This document shows, piece by piece, positions 56,269 through 64,000 of a stretch of DNA of 64,000 nt. Every line of letters begins with the position of its first letter. The stretch's first letter is position 1. This DNA is from CAIWHR01 sp963713275 (GTDB lineage: Bacteria; Pseudomonadota; Gammaproteobacteria; Burkholderiales; Casimicrobiaceae): positions 62,001 to 126,000 of the forward strand of contig CAVQLG010000011.1 in NCBI GenBank assembly GCA_963713275.1, given 5' to 3'. The position numbers and the translations under genes are program-made. Below the pieces are notes generated by a model that was given only the letters and a program-made list of their open reading frames with translations, ran no database searches and was not told the origin of the DNA.

Positions 56269-56767
56269 CTTCGAAGGCTTCTCAGCTTCGCCGGGATCGC
56301 CAACCGCTCACCGCCCTGCTCAATCGTTACCCCGCGGAAATCATCCAGCGTGGACGCACCAGGCAAGTTGATAGTGATCATAGGCCGGGTTCGCCCGGGG
56401 GATCGCCCTGCGTAGCCCACAAAGCGCCTTGAGAAAGTAGATCCCGGCAATAACATTGCCCCCCTTCGCCAGCGCCATCAGGTAACCGACGATCTTCTCG
56501 CGCAGCAACTCGTGCCCTAACGCTACCGCGTCAGCAACCTCGGGCTGGTCACGCTTACGGGCAAGCCAGGTCGGCTCGGATATTTTCAGTTCAAGCGCAA
56601 CACGCCGCTCGCTCTTGCCCTCCGAGAGCATTTTCGTAATCAGCGGTAACGCGTCCGCGGGGATCGGATGGGGTTATCGGTCCGCGCGGATTGCGTACCT
56701 CGCCGGGCTTGATACCGCCTTTAAAACGAGGCGCCGAGACGCGTGTTTCCGACTGTGTGTGTATCAT
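56265..56767 (-). pseudogene. terS: phage terminase small subunit, frameshifted
   Basis: DNA-recognition subunit. Start MIHTQSETRVSAPRFKGGIK, then PGEVRNPRGPITP. After an indel near 56670 it continues ALPLITKMLSEGKSERRVAL (helix-turn-helix region). It goes on with EKIVGYLMALAKGGNVIAGI and FLKALCGLRRA. One or two indels near 56395 precede MITINLPGASTLDDFRGVTI. The stop overlaps the terL GTG. The layout (positively charged N-terminus, HTH, short acidic C-terminus) fits TerS. No good Shine-Dalgarno is seen before the ATG. Confidence 0.75.
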
Positions 56768-57048
56768 AAAAAGGTTCTATCGTTATAGCATTTATGATAA
56801 CCGAATTGTATAACCGCGGGGTCGCCAAACGCAACTGATTCTCAGCTGAAAGTGTGTGCGGGAGCGCTTTTGCGTGAGGCTTTTAGGCACAAATGGCCAG
56901 TAACTGGCAAGCAACTGGCAAACTTGACGTTTAGCACCTCACCCATATTGTGAGAAATTATAGATAAAACCTTGTTAATGCTATATTTAAATGGTTACCA
57001 GCGCGCGGTTTTTTGCGGATTGTCAATCCGTAGGCAGCGGTCGCGGGC
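56768..57048. promoter_or_regulatory. AT-rich island control region with repeats and an att-like core
   Basis: 281 bp between the replication and packaging modules, much more AT-rich than its surroundings around 56941-57000. It contains AACTGGCAA twice (56902-56910, 56913-56921), and TTAGCACCTCA (56931-56941), which also occurs near attL at 50739-50749. It also contains a perfect hairpin CGGATT-GTC-AATCCG in an att-like core at 57012-57034. It is a candidate promoter region for terS, and possibly an origin or packaging site. No gene is seen. Confidence 0.5.
57012..57034. repeat. internal att-like core sequence
   Basis: Matches 63807-63829 (attR core) at 19 of 23 positions without gaps, including an identical TTTGCGGATT and GTAGG. 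It is about 90 bp from a paired TTGCCAGTT-type repeat, as attR is about 120 bp from its own. It may be a relic of a second integration event. Confidence 0.5.
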
Positions 57049-57539
57049 TCACCGGGTGAGCTCCTCGGCTGCGAGCGCCGCCAGGTGAAGCGCCTCCGCC
57101 CGGCCGTGATCCCGAGCACGCGCTAGCGCAGCTGCAGGCCACCGGCGGCGGGCCGACTCCAGCGCTTCCGCCTTATCGGCGGACGCCAGGCCGGCGGCGC
57201 GCTTCCAGCACTGCGGGGTGGCAAGGCGGTAGGTGATCCCGAGCCCGGCCAGCACCCCTGCGACCGCGCCTGCGCTATGCCGAACGAGAACAGCCGCTAC
57301 GCCTTGCCCGGGGCGCGCGGCCACCGCCTCGACCACGGCCAGCGCGATGCTGCCAGCGCATGGACGGAGCAGGCGGCAGAGCTCTACCGGGTGAACGACA
57401 TGGCGCACGCGTCCCCGCCCCTGCTCCCGCGTTGGCATGTCCGCGAGAGCGTACATCGCGCCGTCCGCGTAAAGCAACGCGAGTGCGCCGGAAAGGCCAG
57501 GCAGTCAACGCCTAGGGCGAGCCGCGCGTCCCCCGCGTA
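57049..57539 (-). pseudogene. RuvC-like phage nuclease, frameshifted
   Basis: RNase H-fold protein resembling phage RuvC-type Holliday-junction resolvases. After joining frames: LALGVD, then GLSGALALLYADGAMYALAD (first catalytic Asp in GVD), SIALAVVEAVAARPGQGVAA (catalytic Glu), HSAGAVAGVLAGLGITYRLA, and RARDHGRAEALHLAALAAEE with the terminal Asp. Indels lie near 57500 and near 57290. No start codon is visible upstream of LALGVD in that frame, so the 5' end is uncertain. It overlaps the end of the next upstream gene. Confidence 0.7.
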
Positions 57540-58104
57540 CGGTTAGGGCTCCGGGCCCGGGGAAGCGCCTGCGCGAGCCATTGAGTCGAGGCTTCCGCGG
57601 CAGCGCCCAGAGGCACCGCACGGCGCGTGACGGGCTGGGCGTCACGCGGCCGTACCGCGCGCACCGGCGGCCGTCGAAGCGCTTGCAGTCGATGCAGCGC
57701 GTGAGCTCGACGCCCAGCGCAAACGCCTCACGCCCGCCGGGCCACTTCGCCGGGGCATCGGCCGTACCGGGCCAGCGCCAGCCGCGGACGTCCGCCATCG
57801 CGGCGGCCAGCCCCTGCCGCGATACCCTCCCCGCGTCCAGCGCAGCGACTAGCCGCGTGATCGCTGGCCCGTGCTCGGCGAGGATTGCCTGCGCCCGGGG
57901 CGTTTCCTTGCCGATCAGGAACAGCTGCCCGTGCAGCAGCAGGACGTCCACGCCTTCCGCCAGTAGCGCGGCTAGGTGGGGCGCGTCCCCCAAAGGCGTT
58001 GGGCGCGGCGGCGGGGGTGGCGGCGGGGGCGCGGGTGCCGGCGCGGGCGCCAGCTCAAGGGCGTTTTCCCGGGTAGCGGCGAGCCAATCGGCGAGTCGGC
58101 CCAT
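57505..58104 (-). CDS. hypothetical Pro-rich, Cys-containing island protein
   Basis: 199 residues, no recognised family. The N-terminus MGRLADWLAATRENALELA is followed by an Ala/Pro run (residues 18-36). A helical middle (HLAALLAEGVDVLLLHGQLF) follows, then a C-terminal Cys cluster CIDCKRFDGRRCARYG with a later RCLWALP, possibly a small zinc site. It starts four bases after the primase-helicase stop. The last 12 residues are Arg-rich and overlap the RuvC-like gene, so its end may also be frameshifted. Confidence 0.6.
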   Translation of the reverse strand: MGRLADWLAATRENALELAPAPAPAPPPPPPPPRPTPLGDAPHLAALLAEGVDVLLLHGQLFLIGKETPRAQAILAEHGPAITRLVAALDAGRVSRQGLAAAMADVRGWRWPGTADAPAKWPGGREAFALGVELTRCIDCKRFDGRRCARYGRVTPSPSRAVRCLWALPRKPRLNGSRRRFPGPGALTVRGGRAARPRR

Positions 58105-58107
58105 CGG

Positions 58108-60455
58108 TTACCCCAATCCCGCTTCCACCGTTTCCCCCAATTCCAACTTCCCTAGAGCGGGAGACGGCTGCTCGCGGCCCTGCCACACGTAAACCTGCGG
58201 GCGCAGCCCGTTGGGGGCCGGCGGCGCCAGCAGTGCGCGTACTTCCCCCGCCGCGCGTAGGGTCGCGATGGCGGCGTCAAGCTTCGCCGCGGGCACTTTG
58301 TGCCCTACCGCTTTCCACAGAGCGTGTCGCGGGACGGCGGCGCCGCGCCCCTCCCTCACAGTGTCCGCCACCTTTTGCGTTACCGCGTCGGGGTATGCCC
58401 CGTCGCCGAAGACTAGCCGTAAGCTGCTGCCGCAATAGTCCAGCACGGCAACGGCCGCGCGCAGGTGCTCCACGCCAATCGCGTGCGCGCCGTCGAGCAG
58501 GGCATACAGCAACGCGATCCGCTTGGCGTACGCGGGAAAACGTACGGTCAGCGCGTGCGCGGTGCCCCCTCGCGTATCGGCTTGCAGCTCGGCATAGAGC
58601 GTATTGCGCCACAGCGCCGCGGCCGCGGGCGTTAGCGGCATTGCCGTGCGCTCCCAGGACACACCCGGTGCGTACGCGTAAGGGGTTAGCCTCTCGCGCA
58701 GTCGTACCGCGAGCGCCTCCTCGGCGGCCGCGTCCGGCTCCGCGGGTCAGCGTCAACGCGCCCGCGCTCGACGTACGCGAGCAGCCAACGATTCATGGCG
58801 CCGTTCACTAACTCGGTTGCGTCTAGCCGCTGCGTGAGTTCCGCCGCCGTGACATGCGCGACCGCGGCTACGTGCGACCGGCTCGCAAACAGCGGCTCCC
58901 GCTTGGTCGGGAATTGCAGCGCGCCCCCGTCATGGATAGCGCGCAGAATCTCGCTGATAACGTTGCCCTCCCGCCGTGCGATCTTGAGCAGCAGCGAGAA
59001 CTCCTCCAAGACCACGAGTAGGCGCTTATCGTCAACGCCCGGGTCTACGTCCTTCCCGAGCACCCGCGCGTCGCGGATCGCGTTTACCAGCCCCTCGCCC
59101 GAGGATAATCCGTACAGCATCCGAGGCGCGGCGGGTATAACGAGCCCGTCAGAGCTTGCCGGCACTCCATCGACGAACGCGGGGAACGCTGCGCGCACCA
59201 GTGCCCGGCTATAGCTCCACGCGGTGCCTTTGCGCCCGCCCGCCGTTTCCCCGACCAGGACGAGCTGCAGCGCGCTACCGCCCGGCTCGCGGCGCCCGAT
59301 CCGAACGCCTGCGCGGTCGGGTACCGCCGAGAGCGCGACTAGCGTTTGCCGTAGCAACGCCTCCCGGCTCGCCTCACAGCATGGCGCGTAGAGCTCGACC
59401 GCCTCGCCCAGCAGCCCGCGGAACGCCTCGGGCGCCATCGCCGACGGCTTGGGCGTTTGCGCCGTTGCGGGCGCCTCGTCATACCCGGAACTCGCCGCCC
59501 GCACTTCTAGGGAAGTTGGAATTGGGGGAATTGGTGGAACCGGGATTGCGCCAAAGTCGAGCACGGGCTCCGCCGGCTCCCGGACGCCCAACGCCTCCCG
59601 GAACTCCTCCTGTGTCCGCCCGGCGCACGACGCGTGCCTGCAGGCAATGAAGCCCGTACCGTCGCCGCCCTCGGCTAGCGGCGCCAAGTACGCGGTGCTG
59701 CTGTCGCCCTTGTTCTGCCGGCTGCTGTGCCCACCATCGAACGGGCAGCGGATCGCCGCCTTCCCGTTCCGCAGCTCGAACAGGACATCCCGCCGCGTGA
59801 CGAGCGCCCGCCAGAGCGGGTCGGCTTCGCGAAGGTCCGGGTCGCGGTCGAGCTCGCCGCCGTGCCGAAGCGCGCAGCCCCGACGAGCGCGTACCCAGCG
59901 GCTGCAGCGCTGTGGCGATCGCGGCGCCCAGCGCGTCCGGGTCGAGTACGGTTACCGGCATCGCGGCCAGGTGCGGCGGCCGGTCCCAAATGATCGGCGC
60001 CCCCGAGGAGTGGCGCGGGCCGAACACGACTTGCCCGGAACCGTGAAACAGCTCCAAGCTGAAGCTGTCCCGGCCGCGGGCGAAGCGCCACACTTGCTTA
60101 CCATCGCCGATACCCTCGGTCCGGAAGACCGCCGCGAAGCGCGTAGTCCCCTCCCTGCAACGCCGCGGCGCCGGCCCGAGCAGCGCCGAGGCGGTGTTGA
60201 GTACCACGCCCGCCGCGTCGGCGGTTGGGCCCTCCGCGTCGCAGTCGAGCACCGCCGCGGCGATGCGGTTGAGCCGCACCCCGAACGACAGCCGGCCGCT
60301 TCCGCGGCGGCGAGCTCGGGGTCCGAGTAGTCGCGTGTCGGCCAGCCCACCGCACTGATGCCGGGACCGCCGGGCAGCTGCGAGCCCGGGCGAATCGGCA
60401 CCAGCGCGGAGGCCCAGCCAGGCGCGCGCAGGTCTTCCAATGCGAGCGTGAGCAT
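58108..60455 (-). pseudogene. primase-helicase (Prim-Pol / zinc / DUF3987 type), frameshifted
   Basis: Replication protein of about 780 residues reconstructed from three frames. N-terminal Prim-Pol-like region: MLTLALEDLRAPGWASALVP, then LSFGVRLNRIAAAVLDCDAE with a D-x-D motif. Zinc segment IRCPFDGGHSSRQNKGDSST, then ACRHASCAGRTQ. Helicase-like ATPase part: LVLVGETAGGRKGTAW (Walker A) and LLVVLEEFSLLLKIARREGN (Walker B-like). Breaks lie near 60300, 59880 and 58737; the last fits loss of one C in a C run. The carboxyl part ends LGKLELGETVEAGLG. Start 60455 is the likely ATG; no stop separates it from the gene upstream. Confidence 0.8.
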
Positions 60456-61105
60456 GGGGTAACTCGGCACGTCGGCGTCGTCGTACGCGGCGACCGGCGC
60501 CCGCGTGGCCGTGACGTGCAGGGCCCCCGCGATGGCCATCTGCGCCATCGGGCAGCGCCGCCAACGCGCAGCCGGGGTACAGCAACGGCTCGGCCGTGAG
60601 CGGCGGTAACCCCCTCCCCGAGATTACGCGTCAGGCTGGCGACACGGGCCGACGTCGAGCCGTCCATCCGTTGCGTGTGCTCGACGGTGACGGTAACCGC
60701 TTTGCCAATCCACGCGGCCGGCGACAACCGCTCGCCGGGAACCGGCTCCCGCAGCAACACGGCGCGTAGCAGTTTGGGCAACTCGGCTTTGGGCCCAAAA
60801 CTGAGCGTGTAGCGCCGGAACATCACCGGGGGCTCGGGCAGGTCCACTCCCGCGCTTGTTGCGCCCAGCAACTCAAAGCCAACGGCAAGCTGCCGCCGCG
60901 GCACGCCCTTCCCGCCGGGCGGCGGCTGCTGCACACCCAGGTCGATCACGGCTGCGATCAAAGCGCCGTACGCGCCTTCGTCAACTGGCGCGGCGCCGGC
61001 GCCAACCTCGATTACGAAACCGGCCGGCGCGGTCGGGGTTGCGGGGACGGGCTGCTCGGCGGCGGTAGCCGGCGAGGCGGCTTTCGTGGTAGGTTTGGTC
61101 GTCAT
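60456..61105 (-). pseudogene. replication-associated island protein, C-terminus frameshifted
   Basis: Start MTTKPTTKAASPATAAEQPV with a strong TAAGGA upstream. The body has AYGALIAAVIDLGVQQPPPG, FRRYTLSFGPKAELPKLLRA and AWIGKAVTVTVEHTQRMDGS, then ARVASLTRNLG. This layout resembles a family of phage proteins encoded beside primases and proposed to bind single-stranded DNA; that role is inference. After about 60640 the frame shifts (LPPLTAEPLLYPGCALAALP), and the true end is not determined. The upstream unknown gene runs into it in frame only because of its own indel. Confidence 0.6.
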
Positions 61106-61184
61106 TGTGTTTTCCTTAATGGGTAGGACACTTTCGCGGCGCTTTCGGGTGCCGCTTTCTTTTGCCGTGAGCCGCACGGCGCGG

Positions 61185-61498
61185 TCAATCAAACAGCAGG
61201 CGCTGCCGCGGGTGCGGACTGCGCGGCGCACGCGGGCGGAAAAGCGCACCGAGCTCCCAGCGGTCGTCGCCGCCATGGTGATCGTCCAGCAGCCGTCGCG
61301 CGCCAGGCGCCGCACCCATCGCCCGTGCGCGCGCAGTGCGGTGTGGGCTGCAGCGGGGAAGTCGCCCGGGAACGTTCCCAGGGATAGTTTGACTGGACCG
61401 TTCACCAGGAAGATGGGACGGGCGCGGTACAGCGCAGCCCGCGCGGCAGCGAGCGCGGCGCGCGTGGGGACGACGTAGGCGGGCGCGGTGCGGATCAT
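61185..61498 (-). pseudogene. hypothetical island protein (probable frameshift)
   Basis: Starts MIRTAPAYVVPTRAALAAAR with its ATG overlapping the alpA stop (ATGA). GPVKLSLGTFPGDFPAAAHT and ALRAHGRWVRRLARDG follow. One missing base near 61283 would lead into LLDDHHGGDDRWELGALFRP and a stop at 61185, giving about 105 residues. Without that change the frame runs on into the next gene. I do not recognise the family; the small size and coupling to alpA suggest an accessory regulator or replication helper. Confidence 0.5.
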
Positions 61499-61701
61499 GC
61501 CGCCGCCTTCGCGCCGCCGCGCGAGCCGTTGATGCGGGCCTCGATCCACTGCTCGACTTCTTCTTCCAACCACGCCGAGGACCGCTCTCCCACCTTTACC
61601 GGGCGCGGGAACTCATTTCGCTGGATCCGCCAGTAAATGGACGCCTTCGGCGTGGCGGTGCGCCGCGCTACCTCATCAATCTTGATTAGTCTGCGCATCA
61701 T
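61495..61701 (-). CDS. alpA: AlpA-family excisionase/regulator
   Basis: 68-residue winged-helix DNA-binding protein of the AlpA family. MMRRLIKIDEVARRTATPKA is followed by SIYWRIQRNEFPRPVKVGER and SSAWLEEEVEQWIEARI, the canonical AlpA pattern. In P4-like elements AlpA activates or assists integrase-mediated excision. It lies downstream of int and a small gene on the same strand. Intact. Confidence 0.92.
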   Translation of the reverse strand: MMRRLIKIDEVARRTATPKASIYWRIQRNEFPRPVKVGERSSAWLEEEVEQWIEARINGSRGGAKAAA

Positions 61702-61813
61702 TTGCCCCTGTTAGCCGCCGCCCGATTGGGCGACGCATGGGACAAAAGTTAGCCGCGTTGGCGGCCCCTGCGAAGGTGCATTGGGTAGGGGGGCATTGCA
61801 CCCCCGCTACGGT

Positions 61814-62188
61814 TTACAGCCGGCGCCGCTTGCGTGCGCGTTTGACGATGCTGCGCACGGCTTCCTCGCTACGGTCAAACTGCTCGCCGACGAACGCGTA
61901 CAGTTCGTCCAGATTGGTGAATCGCACCTGGTAGCCGGGGTGCGCTTTGACGCCTTCGCGGTCGAGCCTGTAGGCAAACACACACGCGCGCCACAAGCCG
62001 AGAATGGCGAGCTCGCGCGGCGCGTTGGCATCGCGTTTCGAGCGCCGGTACGCGCCCGCGAGGACGTCGGCGACGAACCCCGCCTCTTCAGGGTGCAGCC
62101 CGTGCGCGCGCACATAATCGGCGAGCGGCAGCGGGTTGCCGGCGCGGTGCTCCATTTCGGCCTGCAAGAGTGCCGCGTCGGTCGCCAT
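61814..62188 (-). CDS. hypothetical protein coupled to the integrase
   Basis: 124 residues, starting MATDAALLQAEMEHRAGNPL. Its ATG overlaps the stop expected for the frame-corrected integrase (TGATG). Mostly helical: YVRAHGLHPEEAGFVADVLA, then FTNLDELYAFVGEQFDRSEE, ending in a basic VKRARKRRRL. No family recognised. The helical, acidic-then-basic pattern would suit a small DNA-associated regulator, but that is a guess. Confidence 0.7.
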   Translation of the reverse strand: MATDAALLQAEMEHRAGNPLPLADYVRAHGLHPEEAGFVADVLAGAYRRSKRDANAPRELAILGLWRACVFAYRLDREGVKAHPGYQVRFTNLDELYAFVGEQFDRSEEAVRSIVKRARKRRRL

Positions 62189-63620
62189 CAGCGACTACGC
62201 AGCGGCAGCACGTTGTCGGCCGGCGCGGTTTCGAGAGAGGCGCCCCAGGCTTCGAGCGCTGCGCCTTTTCGTCCATGTAGTCGTGCCGATCATAGCTGCG
62301 CTGCTGCACCCCGAGCCCGTGCGAGAGGATTTGCGCCCTCGCCTCGCGCGAGATTCCCAGCGCCGCAAGCCGCGTTTCGCAGGTCCGCCGAATGTCGCGC
62401 AGCTGGAACGGTGCGCGGATGATCCGCTCGCCCTCCGGCTTGGCGGCTAGAGTCACGGCGATGTCGCCCACCTCGTGCGCTAGGGTCATCGGCGTAACGG
62501 CGGCCGATCCGTGCGACGAAAACAGCCAGCGCGGGCCGTCGCCGCCGCGCTTTGCGCGCTGCTTGTCGGCGCGTGCGATGCAGCGCTGCACTACCTCGAG
62601 CGTGGGATCGGTGAGCGGCAGGACGTGCGCCCGGGGTTGCTGCCGCCGGCCCTTCGCATCGAACAGGCGCAGCGTCCGCGCCGTCACATCAACGTCGGCC
62701 ACGGTCGCCCGTAGCAGCTGTGCCGTACGCTGCCCGCCGAGCAGCAGCCCGAGCAGCAGCGCATCGCGGATCGGCGAATCCGGCCGTGCCTTGACCGCGG
62801 CGTAGTATGCGCGCAGCTCCGGCTCGCTCAAGGCGCGCTCTAGCGTTCGGTTGAACTTGGCGAACGTGCCCGTGGCGGCGAACGGGTTGGCCTCGACGGC
62901 GAACGGTATGAACGCCGCGGCCACGGTCGAATCGACTTCGGTCTTGACGGCAAGCGCGAACGCGGCCGCCCCGAAGCTGCGCAGCTTGCCGGCGGTGCGC
63001 CCGTGGCCCGCCTCGACCAGCGGGCGCAGCAGCGCGGCCGCGTCGCGCGTTGTGATCTCACGGGCGGGCTTCTGTGCGAGCTCCGGCGCCGCTAGGGTAA
63101 CGTGATTGCGGACGGTGTTTGCGACGTCGTAAGCGCTGGCCTTGCCGGCTTGGCGCAGGTGCGCGACGTACACGTCGAGCAGAGCCTGTAGCGTTAGCCG
63201 GCCGGCCTCCTCGGTGGCCTTCCGCGCAACCTCGGCCCGCTGCCGTTCCGCCTCCTCAGCGGCTTGCCGCTTCGCCTCGGTGCGCACGCGCTGCGCCTCC
63301 TCGTACGCCCGGACGTCGCGGCTTTCCGGTTGCCGGTAGAGCGCCGCCTTCGCTGCCACAGCCGCGCGGGCAGCGGGTAGCATTAGCCCGCCGGTGCCTT
63401 CGCCGGCGAGCGGCCCCAAGGCGATGCGCGCTGTGTGGCCATCCGCTGTGCTGTACCGCCAAAACCAGCGCGCCGAGCCGCTGGGGTGCGCGTACAGCTG
63501 CAGCCCGCCATGCGAGCGCGGGATCGCGCCGTCGGCGGTCCAGGTCGGCTTGCCGGTTCGTTTCGCCCGGGCGAGCGCTGCCCGAATGCCCACTTCGGTG
63601 AGAATCTTTCGCGCCGCCAT
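62188..63620 (-). CDS. int: tyrosine recombinase/integrase (one frameshift near 3' end)
   Basis: Phage-type integrase of about 478 residues. The N-terminal DUF4102-like arm-binding part begins MAARKILTEVGIRAALARAK, with HPSGSARWFWRYS. A core-binding helical part follows (about 130-280). Catalytic motifs: LLLGGQRTAQLL (Arg I), FQLRDIRRTCETRLA (Arg II, His replaced by Arg), LSHGLGV and the Tyr in DRHDYMDEK. One base appears missing near 62258. Restoring it gives ALEAWGASLETAPADNVLPL and a stop at 62188. As written, the frame continues to 62088. It is adjacent to attR. Confidence 0.92.
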
Positions 63621-63664
63621 GTCCGCCCTTTACGCAGTCCGTAGGCGGGGCGCGCGCCAGCCGT

Positions 63665-63684
63665 TTGCCAGTTACTTGCCAGTT
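63665..63684 (+). repeat. paired 9-bp repeats near attR (putative integrase arm sites)
   Basis: TTGCCAGTT at 63665-63673 and 63676-63684, an 11-bp period, just upstream of the integrase start and 134 bp from attR. Same orientation as the pair near attL. A partial third unit (TTTGCC) follows. Confidence 0.7.
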
Positions 63685-63817
63685 TGCCCCCCACTTCTGC
63701 CTCGACTGTACCATAAGCCGCTGGACTACGGATAGAAATAAAGTTATGACTTATTTGCTTAAATGTGGCGGTTGGTATGTATGGCGACGTCTAGCGTGAA
63801 CGGGTATTTGCGGATTT

Positions 63818-63859
63818 GTAATCAGTAGGTCGGAGGTTCGACTCCTCTCAACAGCACCA
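63818..63859 (+). repeat. right attachment site (attR), tRNA-Thr 3' half
   Basis: 42-bp repeat of the tRNA-Thr 3' half, ending in CCA. The three mismatches to attL fall in the T-arm: two exchange a T-A pair for A-T, and one is in the loop. The T-arm could therefore still fold. Just before it the would-be anticodon reads TGT rather than CGT. Confidence 0.9.
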
Positions 63860-64000
63860 GCGAACCCGTCGGGGCCGGCAACCTGGCACGTTGTCCGGCC
63901 CGCCTCGTTATCGAGGCCCGCCCTCGGTCGGGTGCACTCGACTCGCCGTTTGGGCGCCGCGCGCTGGCAGTCGTATACTCGAAGCCGCGCAGACACCGTC
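63860..64000. other. right chromosomal flank
   Basis: 141 bp of GC-rich sequence resembling the left chromosome. Open frames here have no start or product I recognise. It marks the return to host DNA. Confidence 0.5.

Noticed and set aside
57009..57034. Terminator at the CGGATT-GTC-AATCCG hairpin
   Set aside because: The T run precedes the hairpin on the plus strand and reads as A on the minus strand, so it would not act as a rho-independent terminator in either direction.
57015..57050. A tRNA-Asp-like 3' half at the internal att-like site (loop resembling GTC anticodon)
   Set aside because: The anticodon-arm-like hairpin is present, but the following bases do not form a proper T-arm or acceptor and belong to the end of the RuvC-like gene.
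50726..63817. CRISPR array, toxin-antitoxin pair or restriction system within the island
   Set aside because: No regularly spaced repeats, no recognisable toxin or antitoxin pair and no methylase or nuclease motifs beyond RuvC-like and TerL were found.

Overview
The window is about 64 kb of high-GC DNA. Gene content and order point to a betaproteobacterial chromosome: yceD-rpmF-plsX-fabH-fabD-fabG, dnaX-ybaB-recR, pyrG-kdsA-eno-ftsB, oxyR-galU-ligA-zipA-smc, and a KdsA that begins MKLCGF-like. This placement is inferred from synteny and protein motifs, not from a database search.

Bases 1-50,650 are ordinary, densely packed core chromosome, mostly transcribed on the minus strand. In order it holds: fatty-acid initiation genes with ribosomal protein L32; maf and an RsmI-like methylase; recR/ybaB/dnaX and the 4.5S RNA; an SDR, a YgfX-like membrane protein and a PHP phosphatase; an RNA methylase, ftsB, eno, kdsA and pyrG; gltX; a four-gene cluster of transglutaminase, Anbu-type protease, alpha-E protein and circularly permuted ATP-grasp protein; tRNA-Val(CAC); an operon of acyl-CoA synthetase, PDH E1-alpha, E1-beta, E2 and a free-standing acyl carrier protein; oxyR, galU, ligA (carrying one frameshift), zipA and smc; a complete dipeptide-type ABC transporter with an embedded M20 amidohydrolase gene; rlmB, marC and tRNA-Thr(CGT).

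Bases 50,684-63,859 are a 13.2-kb integrated element. It sits in the 3' half of tRNA-Thr and is bounded by a 42-bp direct repeat (three mismatches). Starting from its right end it encodes, on the minus strand, a tyrosine integrase, a small unknown protein, AlpA, an unknown protein, a replication-associated protein, a Prim-Pol/zinc/DUF3987-type primase-helicase, a Cys-containing unknown, a RuvC-like nuclease, small and large terminase subunits and two unknown proteins. The left end carries two PEP-CTERM surface-protein genes and a small terminal-inverted-repeat element. No portal, capsid or tail gene is present, so the island is either a phage satellite with its own terminase or a prophage whose virion genes were lost. 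Paired 9-bp repeats with 11-bp spacing lie near both ends and in the middle. The middle copy is next to a second att-like core, suggesting the island may be composite.

Several island genes, terL above all, are broken by single-base insertions and deletions, yet their amino-acid sequence is well preserved between the breaks. Either consensus errors or very recent decay could explain this. Bases 63,860-64,000 return to chromosome-like sequence with no recognisable gene.
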